The notes below the pieces were generated by a model. That model was not told the DNA's origin and searched no databases. It saw nothing but the letters and a program-made list of their open reading frames with translations. Shown here one piece after another: positions 34,901 to 47,547 of a stretch of 64,000 nt of DNA. Origin of the DNA: Phoenix dactylifera. Taxonomy: Eukaryota > Streptophyta > Magnoliopsida > Arecales > Arecaceae. The first letter of the stretch is position 1. Each line of letters begins with the position of its first letter. The stretch lies in contig NW_024068224.1 of assembly GCF_009389715.1 (NCBI RefSeq), forward strand, positions 62,001 to 126,000, in the 5' to 3' direction. Both the position numbers and the translations under genes were made by a program.

Positions 34901-37163
34901 GTGATTGTGCTTTGCCTTGTTAACATCGTGACCTTCTAATAAGACGGAAACAGCTATGATCGCTGACCACTCAGACAGAGAAGCTTTCTTTCGTGCCCTG
35001 TCTTATTCCGGTCCAACAGAGGAGAATGACCGCAATTCCGCAAGTTATTTCTCTATGGTGAAATAAGATGTTTCCGGCTCTGTCTGTGGGCCATATCAGA
35101 TGGGCTTCTCGCTCTTGTGTTCATGTGGCCAGTTGTGGTGGAAGGGACGCGGATTTTGCGTGCAAGAATAGTGAGATATTACTTGGCATGGGCTTTATTT
35201 ATTTGAAGAACATGTAGGACCCGCTGGTGGCAGCCGCGCATAGCGGCGAGACGGTGATAAATTTGAAATTATCAAAAAGTAGGCGAAGATTTGTCTCTTG
35301 AGAGTTCCTACTAGGATCATAGAGATTATTCGGCAGAAACTTTAATTTTAATGCAAAGATAAATGTGAGGTTTGTATCACCAGTTATGTTAGTGTTTAGG
35401 TTTGTTGCTGCCGATCTTAAGATGTCGATGCCGATCGTGTTTATAGATTTGCAAAATAACAACAGATAAAAAGTGAACGCTCGCTGGATCGGGTCCATTC
35501 GGACCACCAATGCTTAAATCAGTAAAAGCTCTGTCGGTGGAAAGTAAAAGAGAAAAGAAGAATAGAGAATCAAAGAGATAAGAGTTTTTTTTTCGGTTAA
35601 ATTGATTTTTCCTTATTTTTTTGGGGGGAAAGCCATTCCAACCTATTTATAGTTAATCAACTAGCTTTCCTGTTTTCAAAATCGGCATTCACATTTATGA
35701 AAGTAGGCCAATTTTTCAGGGCAACATTAACTCTCTCTTTGAGTGTGAGGAAGTTATTTCGTTCTATACAACCATTTATCTCTTAATGTAATAAGATACA
35801 AATAGCCTACCTAGTACCAACAAGACCAATATTTCCTTCATCAAATCAATTGCGTGGCATGGATTACGATTGACTCTATGAAATTATTTGAGCAAATAAC
35901 TGTGAGAACCACCCAAAAGACGCACTGTTCAGCTGTCTTGCACCATCAACTTTGCTTAATTGCATGACTCTATTAAGTAATCACCAGCTAAATGACTCTA
36001 TCAAGTAACACTTTTGAGTTACTAAATTGAGAACTTCTTTACCTCTTTCAGACCGACTTCGTGGTTTCAGATTCCAATAGCCGATGGTTGCACGGACCAA
36101 ATAGCCAATAAAAGCTTGTCAGTTGCATGGATTGTATACGTTCACAATTCTGCACTCTAGTAACCTGCGAACCTACCATAGGGACTGTAAAGCAGCGTTG
36201 TACGGGTTTTTTTTTAATATGCAATAGCGATTTACACCAAACGTACGTGGATACCCCCAACAAAATTAGAAAAAAAAGTAAAAGAGAGAAAGAAGCCGAC
36301 ACTAGATTTTTCTAAAATCCTTTCAAAATAATGAATCCAAAAAAAAGATCCAGCCAATAGCACTATTCACCTTTCGAAAGATATGAATGGTCCGAAAAGT
36401 GTCACAACTTCTCGATAGCCTACATATGTCTCGGAGCAACGAATGTCCGTCATCATAGCTATGCTAATTTTAAATTCTCCTTCAAGATGAATGCTATTCG
36501 CACCTGGAACAAGCTTCGTATAGATGATGCTCTTTCACGTAGCTTTCAGCTATGTTCTGAGGACAGTAGCATCGAAAAAATGCCGGCTTCCGATCGCAAC
36601 AAGCCGAACATTGTGGTCTCTAATCATAAAATTCACTCTCTCATTATCTTCTCTCAAAGTTTATCTTAAAAAAATTTAGAATGCGGGGACTCTTAGAAGA
36701 CAATGACAATTCTGATCGCAAGCAGCGCTGTAAGCTTTACTAGAGTCTTGATTGCAGCTTTATGCCCTCCTAGATCTCAAGGTAGCTTTCCTTCCATTCC
36801 AAAATTCATAAAACCTCTAAACCTCCCTGCCTAGTCCATCCACGATTCCATAGACCAACAAACACATGGTGAGCCCCATCCCCCCCAACACTCGTCAAGA
36901 CGTCAACCCAAACCATCGGCTCCCCTCATCTCTCTCTCTCACCACGCACGTGAACCCGGTCCCATGCCCTCTCATGCACAACCTCTCCGGCCCTCAAAAC
37001 AACATAAATCCCACAACACAAATCCAACGGAGCCGACGCTGTCACAGAATTCTCAGCGTTACCCATCCCTCCTTGTCTCAAAAATATAAGATCCTAGAAG
37101 TAGCCGAGCGCTACGAGCTCACCAGTCCCATCACTCTCCATCTCTTGCTCTATTCCTGTCACC
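31935..37163. other. Intergenic 5.2 kb, no gene seen
   Basis: AT-rich sequence without a recognisable gene. At about 32520-32720 lies a divergent piece of the same MITE family found at 49766-50098: ATGCTCAAG.AAACATAA, CACTTTCTCATAATCAACCAA, then a right end AAACCAAATGAGTCC. Its left inverted repeat was not found. Paired T-run/A-run stretches occur at 34580-34604. The frame at 35199-35510 has no domain I recognise. The last few hundred bases should hold the PME-C promoter; a weak ATATAAG at about 37083 is the only TATA-like candidate. Confidence 0.5.
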
Positions 37164-40100
37164 ATGTTGACGCTAAACAAAAGCGCAAAGCTCTCGTTCG
37201 CTATACTTTCCATCCTTACTCTCCCTCTACTGCTGCTAATACTTCCCATAGAACGAAAACCCTCGGCCATTGGCCGCCGCCAGCACCATCTCCACATTCG
37301 GTCTCACCTTCAAGTCGCCTCCCGGCATTGCGACGGCACCCTCTACCCGGACCTCTGCGTCTCGACACTCGCCGACATCCCCAACCTCAGCTCCAAACCC
37401 CTACCCGACGTGATCGCCGCCGTCGTCAACCGCACCGCGGCCGCCGTCCGCTCCTCAGCCTCCAACTGCACATCCTACCTCCACCGCCGCGGCCACATGG
37501 ACTTCCGCCAGCGCCTCGCCCTCAACGACTGCCTTGAACTCCTCGACCAGACCCTCGATGACCTTCGTACCGCCATCGCCGACCTCGCCGGCTGCAACTC
37601 CTCCGCCCACGTGAGCGACCTCCAGACGGTGCTCTCCGCCGCCATCACCAACCAGTACACCTGCCTCGACGGCTTCGCCTACGTCAACGGCGGCGGCGTT
37701 CGGCCGTCCATCGAGGGCCGGCTCTACCACGTCTCCCACCTCGTCAGCAACTCCCTCGCCATGGTGAAAAAGATCCGCCGGCAGCGTCGGGGGAGGGAGG
37801 CGTTTGAGGAGTACGGCCGGATGTCGGGGGGGTTTCCGACGTGGGTGACGAGCAAGGACCGGCGGCTGCTGCAGGCGGCGGCGAATGCGACGTCGCCGGA
37901 CCTGGTGGTGGCGAAGGACGGCAGCGGCAACTTCACCACCATCGGGGAGGCGGTGGCGGCTGCGCCGAACAACTCGGCGACGAGGTTCGTGATCTACATA
38001 AAGGCCGGGGCGTACTTCGAGAACGTGGATGTGGCGAAGAACAAGAAGAATTTAATGTTCATCGGGGACGGGATCGGGAAGACGGTGGTGAAAGCCAGCC
38101 GGAATGTGGTGGATGGCTGGACCACCTTCAGGTCGGCTACTGTTGGTGAGTTACTCTTCGCTCAACGCTCATCAATTCTTAGCCATCTATAGTTCTTCTT
38201 TTTCTTATATATATCTCACACTCATCAATTCTTAGCCATCTAGTTTTTTTTTCTTTTTTTGATAAGTCAGCTAAATTAAATTAATCAATAGTAATTATAT
38301 TCGTAGGAATGGGAAAATAAAGTATTTAAAAATCAAAATGAAAGATCTAATGCAGAGTTTTATAATATAGTTTGATTGATCGCATAAGTAGCCATCCATT
38401 TTTTTTGTAGCTAGTAGCCATCTAGTATTAAATATAATACTGTTTTCGATACCATGTATTTATTTTGCTACACGGTTAACTCCATAGTCGCACTTTCCAT
38501 CCATATTTGCTTGTCGAAATAGTGTCTCTGGGTTGTGAGGTTTTTTTTTTTCTTTTTAATTTCCATGCTCTATTGTAATTTTCTGACTTACGCGTGACGT
38601 GACATAACTGCATCTTGAGACTGACTTGGTGGGATAAATAGTTAGCCGATTACAAACTGCTCCTAAAAAGTTAGGAGCTCATGGAGCCCAATCTATGAAC
38701 ATTCAGCATACGGCAAACTCAAGACTCATGCTCGGCACTGTGCTCGATTTCTAATGTATCATGTGCCAAACATGAATTCAAATATCCAAATGTTTTAGCC
38801 ACATAATATTACTAAATTTTTAGCTATATAAAGCACATAGTCTACATCCCAGAGACGTGCACTACCAGAGAGCAAGGAGTTCCATTTAGGGCTTGTTTTG
38901 GCTTGTGAAAAAAGACGGGAAGAAAGTATGGTCAATGAAAAAGTAATGAAGTGGCTCTTATTTGACTGGAGTTTTTAAAAAAATCATATTTTTAGAAAAA
39001 AAATACTTTTCGTAAACCAAATGAGCCCTTAAGGTATTAGAAAAAGATTATCGGGTGCTGAAGATACGGCAGCAGAACAATTTATAGTAAAGCAGGTGAT
39101 GAGCCTCAGTTTTCACGTAGAGAGGCAGTGGAGATAGCTCAGGTTCTAATTATTCTATCTTGCGGATGCCACATAAGTTTATGTGGGTGCCTTCAGCTTC
39201 TGTCAAACATTAGCTCACAAAGTGTGTTAAAGTAGAGATAATCGAGCGAGCTCACATGCATGCAAGTGCACAGCGCCACGAGCAGAGGTGGACATTTCAC
39301 CAAGCTTTCGAGCAATATCTTTACTTATATCTTCATCAGCCGTTTCTTTGTTTTCTTCGAAACGGCAAAGAACCTGTTCGATGCGTGACCGATGCATGTG
39401 AACTGACACCATACTATACTTTATCTCATTGGTCAGGTACTAAACAAAATAAGAAACACAGATGTATGGTAGATTGGTGCTCAGATTATTTTTGTTTTTT
39501 TCTTGATAGATTGGAGGAGTCACACGAGCCTAGTATAAATATATTCAATAAAATTAAAAAATAATATGTTACAAAAGAAGAGATGCGGCCGCATAATCAG
39601 CACATAATATTATCACTAGAGTACTCCACCACAAAGAATGTAATCTAGTACTTCGTAGCTTCGTTGGTCTTACAGTAGATATGGCTGGCCCGAAAAGTAC
39701 TACACTCACTCAAAAAAACAATCTCAATGCCATATGGCATGGGGAGATAGGCGAAACCCTTAGGATCAATGCGACAATGTGAGATTAATTGTGACATGGT
39801 GAGATTGACTGTGATTTAAAATATCTTTATGATCCTCGCATGTCTCTATAATTTTTTTTTACATGTCATGACTGAGCCCCAAGCGTTCTAAAACATTATT
39901 TGGTTGGACATACTTTTGATTATTTTAAAAGAGCGGGGACCGAGAATAACGTGCCTCCATACTTAATGCCAAGGAAGTTGCCGGCCTGGGTCCACCAGAG
40001 TAGTGCAATCTTTGTAAGGTCTAATTATGAGATGCATGCACTGGCCATATTACCCCTTGCATTTAAACAATTCAATGATCAAATGAGGGTGTCTATTAGC

Positions 40101-43100
40101 CACCGCACATATGCTCCGAGATTTGGATCGGTCCACTAAAGCTGATCCACGTAATAATTTTTCCTTGGTTGAGCGCACATAGATCTGCTCCCCTGCATCT
40201 ACGGGGTTTGAATGTCCTCACAAGACATGAATGGTTTGTTGGCGAGCACCAACCAATAAAGGTCAGAACTTTTTTACTTTAATATTAAGACCGAAAGTCT
40301 TGTTCTTTTTTTTTTCTTTTTTTTTTTTTGTTGAAAAGACCGAAAGTGTTTTGTTCTCATCGATCAGCGTCTCCATCCGGCTGCAATAAATTAAAATAGC
40401 AGTAGCTGAGAAAGCAACCGTAGCAGCAGTAGCAATAGATGTAATAATTTGTTTAAAAATTTAAATTTATATAAATATTTTTTAAAATTTATATTTATTT
40501 TTTATTCTCATAAAATACTGTTTTTCCACGTATGCCTCTAATATAATGGTTATTCTAACACCGTTAGTAAAAATCATATTTATTTTAATTAAAAATAAAA
40601 TAAAATTATAAAATTATTTTTTTTGTTCTTCATCGTGGTCGTCTTATATTTTTTATACATCTACCCACTAAACATATTTTAGTCATTTTTATTTGAAAAT
40701 TGTTAATTTTTTAACGGCGTTAGATGGTGTGGGTACGTGTGCAAAAATACGGATAAAAAAGAGTAGAATAGCAAAACAAGTATTTTACAAGGGTATATAT
40801 GTATATATGTAAATATCAATTTTAGGAGGGTATCAATGCAAAATTTGATATTGAGTAAGGTATTTATACAAAAAATTCTAATAATAATAACAACAACAAT
40901 AATATTTATAGCATTATCATTAATAGTATGAAAAAAAATTAGCGCATCTCTTTCTAAAAATTTGTTCTCGAAAAATGTCCAAAATTCAAATTCTAAATAT
41001 TACTTTGACGGTGATAGTAATAATATTAGCAACAATACAAATAACAAAATAAGTACATCTAGTTGTAGTAAAAGAAATATAATATATAAAAAAGTCGTAT
41101 TTATACTTCAAGTTTTTCTATATAATACAAGTCAAGAATGAAGACTTGTGTGGCTAAGTCTAATTCTCTTAAGGGCAAAACTTCTGTATGAGTGGGGTGC
41201 GACCAAGTTAATTGGGTTACACCAGAGATTTTAATCCAAGATCTAATTCCTCCGTATGGTAGATAAGCACTGAATGAGGTCCAGAGTTGCATTTTGTTTC
41301 TTAATTAGTGTTAAAAAAAAAAAAAGAAGACTGAGAAGATAAGGCCTTTCTTTGGGCAAGAACAAGGCATTGGACAAGTCTTTTCCAATCAGTAACATAA
41401 GCATTGAATTAGGTACATGTGACCCAGTTTTGGCAGATCTATGCTTGGCTCAACCAGAAAACTAGATTCAAGCTTTGTCCTAATCACAATAAAAGATTAA
41501 GAATTGAACTGCTTGCACATGCGGTTCGAAATAGGATATAGCTAAGGATGCATAAGTTAGGGTAGAAACAATACACGAGCTTGGACTATTTAAGGACTGC
41601 AACCTATATAATGTCATTACTTGCTGCAACCCTAACTCGGCGACGACAAAATTTTCAAGTTCCTACAGCTGTTGCCGGCCAATGTATTGGCTTATCTTCA
41701 TCCCTACAGACATGCAAAACCACTGATCGATCCCTGGACAGCGAACTTAGCCACTTGCAGCCATCGACGATGCCCTGGCACGACAAAGAAACAACATCTT
41801 TCCTCAGATCACATTAAGGTTTGGTGACTTTGGTCCACATTTAATGAGCTTATCAGATTGAGCTATGAATGGTCCATATATTACATTTATTGATGAGATT
41901 ATCACATCGGACTATTGCAGGCTGGTCATCGATAGATTTATGAAGTTTTTTTTTTTTTTGGAGGGGGGAGTACAATTAGAATAGGGAACAAGCTCACAAA
42001 AGAAAGAGCAAAAAAGGATACCAAAGCAAAAATTGGAACAACTAAACTCTCAAGAAACTGCACTCATACATCTCGGTCTGAAGTAATTAAGGCATTGAGC
42101 TGAACTGGAATAGAGAAGTCCTCATGTAATCCACATCTCCCAAAATTTCTTTATTAGCTACCCAATCTGCTGATTGGTTGCCTTCACAAAAAATCTGAGA
42201 AGCCTTGAATACATAAACAACTTCTTAATTCCATGTCTTTGAGTAGAGGTAGATGAAGAGGACCAGAAGTAAAGGAACAGTTAATCCATTTGTACCACTG
42301 TATTGAGGGTCGCCTTCTATCCAAAGTTAAGTGGCTTTATACCTAAACAAAGTCAGGCAAATACCTCTCTATGCAGCTCGTAGTTCATCTTCAATAAATG
42401 TTGATGAGGGAAGGCTATTGATCTAGCATGTATAAGTTTTGCATTGTGATCTCTAACTGGGAAGCCAACATCTGCAGGTTGATCTTTCGTAGACCCATCG
42501 AAGTTAATCTTCAATACTCCCGAGGCATGACCAGTGAACTATAATCAGAGAAGAATGAGGAGAGTCCAATAGTATTTTTTATAAAATAGTAGCTATATTT
42601 TTATATTATTATTATATATTAACAATATTTTTATTATATAATAGCATGATATTATTATTATAAAAATACTATATTATTCTATTATAATATAATAATATAA
42701 TTATTATAGTATAATAATGATGATGGTAATATAATATTATTGTAATATTATATAATATTATATGATTTTATTATATTATTATTACATTGTACTACTAAAA
42801 CTATTATTATAAAGTATATATTGTTAATTTATAAATTATCTTGTGGCTATTTTTTAAAAAAGAATGCTGTCGTACATCACAAGTAAAGCTTTCGGCCAAA
42901 AGCTCCAATGGGAGACTTCGATCTTTATGCTTTTGAGGATTAAAAACAAGCTGTTTCAAAACTTTTATTAAACGGACAATGGGGCCAGATGCTTGATTGT
43001 TCGTATGATCGTATCAACTATGAACCTAGAATAGATTGAAACTTTAGTTTTGGATCGAGACCCTTATGCAAACTCTTCCAACCTAATTATGATTTTATTT

Positions 43101-44357
43101 GAACTGACTGAGGCATGTTTGGCTTGGGCGGAGGGAGATACGAGGTGACGAGGCAGACTATTTTCATATATTATGATTTAAAATTAATTTCGAATCTAGA
43201 TTGTTGATTCAAACACGGAATGTTTGACTTCGAATCAAGCTCCAATCTTACGCACTGTGTTTGAGGCGAGCTCAATCTATTTAGACCATGTAACTAGCAC
43301 CTCTAACTAAACCCAATGGTCCAAGCGATCATAAATCCTTTACAGCAGTTGATTTGATGACCTTACTTGTATGCTAACCAAGCTCATATATGAAATGAGA
43401 AAAGAGGAGGTTTCCCACGCATTCATCAAGACTACGAACAGAGATCCAGAACCCAGCTCTTTGGAGACTTGGATATTTGCCTAAAAAATTATATATGGCA
43501 CCATAATCTTTGCAGCATTTCTAATAATTTGCGACACTTCTGAGAACCAGGGCTTAACTCTTAGTGATTCACATCGCCATGAAGAATTTGTTAAAGTTCA
43601 TGCACAATTTAATCTTCTACAATCGATCTAAAATATGATCATCATCTCCTCTGCATTGGTTTCAGCTGTGGTTGGCGATGGATTCCTTGCGCGAGATATC
43701 ACAATAGAGAACTCAGCAGGACCTAGCAAGCACCAAGCCGTTGCCCTGAGGGTTGGCGCTGACCTCTCCGCCTTCTACCGTTGCAGTTTTGTGGCCTACC
43801 AAGACACTTTATACGTCCACTCTCTTCGCCAGTTCTACAGGGACTGTGATGTTTACGGAACCGTAGATTTCATATTTGGGAATGCAGCGGTGGTGCTCCA
43901 AAGCTGCAACTTGTATGCTCGGAAACCCGATCCGAACCAGAAGAATATATTCACAGCCCAAGGGAGGGAAGACCCCAATCAGAACACCGGCATTTCCATC
44001 CAGAAGTGCAAGGTGGCTGCAGCCTCCGATCTCATCCCGGTGCAATCCAACTTCTCCACATACCTGGGTCGGCCATGGAAACAATACTCGAGGACAGTGT
44101 TCATGCAGTCATTCCTTGGTAGTTTGATAGATCCTGCAGGGTGGCTGGAATGGGATGGTGACTTCGCACTGAGCACTCTATACTATGGAGAGTACATGAA
44201 CCAAGGACCAGGTTCTAATACCTCTAGAAGAGTGACATGGCCAGGATACAGGGTCATCACCAGTGCAGCAGAAGCTAGCAACTTCACCGTGGCATCATTC
44301 ATCCAGGGTGATCAGTGGTTGGGTGCAACTTCTGTTCCATTTACTTCAGGGTTATGA
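37164..44357 (+). CDS. Pectinesterase with N-terminal inhibitor domain (PME-C), 2 exons, 5.5-kb intron
   Basis: Exon 1 is 37164-38145 and exon 2 is 43666-44357, joined by a 5520-bp intron with GTGAGT donor and TTTCAG acceptor, phase 1. The product is 557 residues: a hydrophobic signal-anchor (about 10-30, [17 protein letters not shown]), PMEI-type domain ([17 protein letters not shown]), then DRRLLQ (about residue 232), the typical processing site. The PME domain follows, with [42 protein letters not shown] and [12 protein letters not shown]. Predicted role: demethylesterification of pectin in the wall after Golgi cleavage. Exon 1 is strongly GC-rich, especially at third codon positions, in contrast to exon 2 and the flanks; such 5'-biased GC is common in monocot genes. 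It shares intron position and phase with PME-A and PME-B. Confidence 0.95.
38889..39028. mobile_element. Short Tourist-like MITE in the PME-C intron
   Basis: A 140-bp element with ends GGGCTTGTTTTGG and (reverse complement of the right end) GGGCTCATTTGGTTT, flanked by TTA on both sides (38886-38888 and 39029-39031). TTA is the expected PIF/Harbinger duplication. Its termini are related to those at 31452 and 49766. Confidence 0.75.
41947..42560 (-). mobile_element. 5'-truncated LINE remnant in the PME-C intron
   Basis: On the minus strand, about 42530 down to 42360 encodes [36 protein letters not shown], which looks like the start of the RNase H domain at the end of plant L1 elements. The frame then breaks. 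A T-run at 41947-41961 is the element's poly(A) tail seen from the plus strand. Orientation is opposite to the gene. Target duplications were not identified. Confidence 0.6.
42565..42850. repeat. AT-only low-complexity tract in the PME-C intron
   Basis: About 285 bp of ATTATT/TATTAT-type sequence with almost no G or C. It lies directly upstream of the truncated LINE (in LINE orientation). A similar tract occurs at 48410-48690. Confidence 0.8.
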
Positions 44358-44961
44358 GGGGGAATAGCTTAGCCGTCGAGTCCTCGGATTTTTCGGAATA
44401 AAGGCTTTGCCTACTCTAGGGTTGATGGATTAATAGTTGCAATATTAAAGCTTGAGGAAGTATGTTGGCCACCTTCCACTATGGGCTGTGACTAATTTGC
44501 TTGAAAGGGTGTGTCGGATTGGTCTTTGATTTAATTCAAAATGTGGTATGGGATTAACTTAAGAAAAATTCATCGATGTTGCTGCGATCTTCCTTAATGT
44601 TGAATTGAATCAATTGCTGGAGTCTAAAACTTTTCTAGAATAGGGCACGTTACACAATTTTTTCTTGTAATATTTCCTGGGCGTGCATCCCATCGTAGGC
44701 CCATGCACTCCGATATGAGTATGATTAGCCCATTAGACGATGAGTTTTCACGTCCAGCAACCAGAACAAACAATCCTTCAAAAAATGTTCCTTTCATAAC
44801 TCGTAAACCCTCATCCAAATTGAACCATTTCCTAAGCTTTAGTGCCAATATCCCCCGTGTGTAAACTTGGTCTGTGGCACGCCTGATTCCGTTTGCCTTA
44901 ATGAATATCTAGTGTGCAAATAACAATGTATTCTTTTATGATCCCTTTCTTAGGTTATTGT
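44358..44961. other. 3' flank of PME-C, no gene seen
   Basis: This should contain the 3' UTR of PME-C; no coding similarity was found. The sequence ATTGT (44957-44961) just before the next LTR is its left target duplication. Confidence 0.5.
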
Positions 44962-47542
44962 TGTCACGCTCTGAACCCAGAGCGGAACAAATGCCGCATA
45001 TTTGTATGGCGAACCATACAAGCATGCAAGGCTACAGATCATATCAAAGCAATAATAATTCTTAAAAATTTATTTAATCAATAACTTGTTCAAATAATTC
45101 TTACAATAGTTTTAACGTGACACAAGTGAACATATGCTAACTATATACTAAAATTAAATAAAATATTCTAACTGGTTTAAATAGTCTGACTAGAACTTCA
45201 ATAATATAAAGTAACTGGTTTAAACAATCATGCATCTGGATCTAAAAAAAATAAAGTATAATATTGAGCTACACTAGCCCAGTAAGCAACATAACACTCC
45301 CAAAGTGGGATCTAAGTATGCCAAATAATAAGTTAAAGAGCAAAATATTGACTCCAAAGTAAATCAATTCTTAAGTAATACGTATATCTCTTTTCGAAGT
45401 ATATTTAATTGTTTTCATAAAGAAATACCAAAAATTCAAGAACAGGCTACGGCTACGTAACCCAGTGGCATGAGTGAGAATGCACAAAGTGTCAAACACT
45501 ACTATTATTAACCACCAATGGTACCGTGTCCAAATACCACTATTCTAATCAATGGTTGTGCGATGTCGAAACTAGTTTCTCGCAAATTATAAGTCAACAG
45601 GGATAACGAATAATCCTAAGGCTGCAAATGGGTCGGGTTGACCCATGACCCGACCCATTTTGGATGACTCGTGGGGCCGGGTCGGAACCTAAAATTAGAC
45701 CCATTCCATTTTTTGGGTCGGGTTTGGATTTACCGAATTCAGACCCGACCAGTCCGATCCATTTGAAATTTGGATAATTTTGGAATTTCAATCCTACAAC
45801 CTGACTCTACCCAACCTAATCTGACCCGAATCTATAAAATTATTGGGCCCACGAGGGTGCAAACAAATTCTGAAGCCATACATGGGTTGACCCGAACGGG
45901 ACCCGACCTGAACCTGAATTTTTCAGGTTGGGTTTGGGTTATATATGGACCCAACCCAATCCAAATGACACATTGGGTCAAAAAATTATAACGGTGGACC
46001 CGATTTGACCCGACCCAATCGTCTATTGGATCAGGTTTGGGTCCAAAATTGGGACCCAAACAAGAAATCGGGTCGGGTCGGGGTCACTCATGATCCGACC
46101 CAACCCATTTGCACCCCTAAATAATTTCTATTGGCGGGGCCAGATCATAGCCATGCTGAGAATAGATACATATAAAATAAATTTCATAATTAGCCTAGTC
46201 GTATTTTCCAAATTTCATAACATAATATATAATATAATTTTAAAAATATTTTCTGTCATAATATTAACATGCCTGACCCGTTTAACTAAGTATAAAATTG
46301 ATTTTATTATCAAATTAATCACCTGATTATTATTTTGCCAAAAATTTGAAAAACACACTTTGAAGCATTAGGTTACTTACCTCTTACACTTCAAAATCCT
46401 ACTCTAGTTAGACGAGTCAAGTTTGTGTGCTTTAATATCATTAAGATATAATTAATTTTTATCAATATATTAAAAGTCAAGCAAAGTTAAAATTAAAATA
46501 CTATTGGAGATACAGCCTCATGCTCAACTGCCAAGGTGGGTCCAAACCAAGAGATTCAATTAGTCAGGTAAAGATCAATAGTGGCTAAATTTCAAAAGAT
46601 TTAACTGGTAATGAAGTAATGGCCTAGTCTACAATCGGATATCGGGGTGGTTCAGTGTTTCCAAACTAATCAACTTGGATCCGAGCAATAAGGAGAGCAA
46701 AGCTTACACTAGGATTCTTAAGCCTATCTAAAGAGAGAAAGTTCCCTAGAGACTAGAGAGAGAGTCTTGTGGGGAAAGAAAGAGAGAGAAAAGAGAACAA
46801 GCTTTCCTCTCTAACTAAGGAAGAGGAAGGAAGAGGAAGGAAGAGAGTGGTTGCAAGTGGTGTCAAGGTCAAGGAGCACGGCCGACCAACAAGCGGCTGG
46901 TGGCTGACAACGACTAGCACCCGACATCATCAAATCCACTCAAAATAGGGGTTCTGACCCTTTTAACCACGAAAATCAAACATCCTAATGGCCGGAGCTC
47001 TGGCCATGGTCTCCTGCCATTGTAGAAGATTGGAAGAAGACTTCGGAGGCAAGGACTGGCCACAGAATCGGCCGAAATCAAAAGAAAAAAAATCTTGCTT
47101 TCCAAAAACTGGAAAAATAGGGGCTTTGCCCCTTTTCGACCAAATTCCGGCGACCACCGGCGGGAATCGAGCTTCCAAAAGTCACAGAGGAAGGAGAAAA
47201 GAGTTATCCAAAGATTTTTAGATTCTCACCTGGCTTTTCGGCAGTAAAATTGTAGCCACGACGACGCGATTGCGATCGGTGATCGAGGAGGAATTCAAAA
47301 AAAATTCGATGGTAGGCTTCGATTGGGGCTGGCTTTCCAGTGGGGGAGGATGGGGAGGAGCTCATAAGAGCGGAGATTAGGGTTGCCTAGTCTCTAGCAT
47401 GGCCCGAGGTGAAGGAGGACTCGTCCTCCTCTGCTGTGCGGAACTAGGGCTCTGCCCTAGTTCTCGTTCAGATGGACCTTTCGGTCGCATTTAAAAGTTG
47501 GATCGGGCCAACATACCCGCCCTAATGAGTCTAGGCCTCACA
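44962..47542 (-). mobile_element. Solo LTR of a Tekay/Del-type gypsy element, 2.6 kb including a nested MITE
   Basis: The segment starts TGTCACGCTCTGAACCCAGA and ends CCTCACA on the plus strand, the same edge design as the LTRs at 1556 and 8671. It has further blocks in the same order: AAGCATGCAAGGC, GAGCTACACTAGCCCAGTAAGCAAC, CTACG..ACCCAGTGGCATG, and a TGGCGGGGCCAGA block. Flanks are ATTGT at the left and ATTGC at the right, four of five bases matching. There is no internal coding region. A hAT-type MITE is inserted at 45617-46119. Without the MITE it is about 2.07 kb, the size of the other LTRs. It probably arose by recombination between two LTRs. Confidence 0.85.
45617..46119. mobile_element. 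hAT-type non-autonomous element nested in the solo LTR
   Basis: A 503-bp element with ends TAAGGCTGCAAATGGGT and (right end reversed) TAGGGGTGCAAATGGGT. It is flanked by AATAATCC and AATAATTT, an 8-bp duplication with two changes. The interior is packed with GGGTCGGGT and its complement, which pair over long distances. Removing it restores alignment of the surrounding LTR with the other LTRs, which shows it inserted later. Long open frames here come from the repetitive composition. Confidence 0.8.
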
Positions 47543-47547
47543 ATTGC

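Noticed and set aside
35199-35510. 103-codon minus-strand frame
   Set aside because: No recognisable domain, no neighbours or promoter signs; may be a remnant but nothing supports a gene.
36866-37537. A 223-codon plus-strand frame overlapping the start of PME-C
   Set aside because: It is in another phase than the pectinesterase, becomes Pro/Arg/His-rich, and has no domain; a shadow of a GC-rich exon.
45594-46059. Open frames in the GGGTCGGG-rich segment
   Set aside because: The segment is a palindromic hAT-type MITE; frames follow from the repeat.
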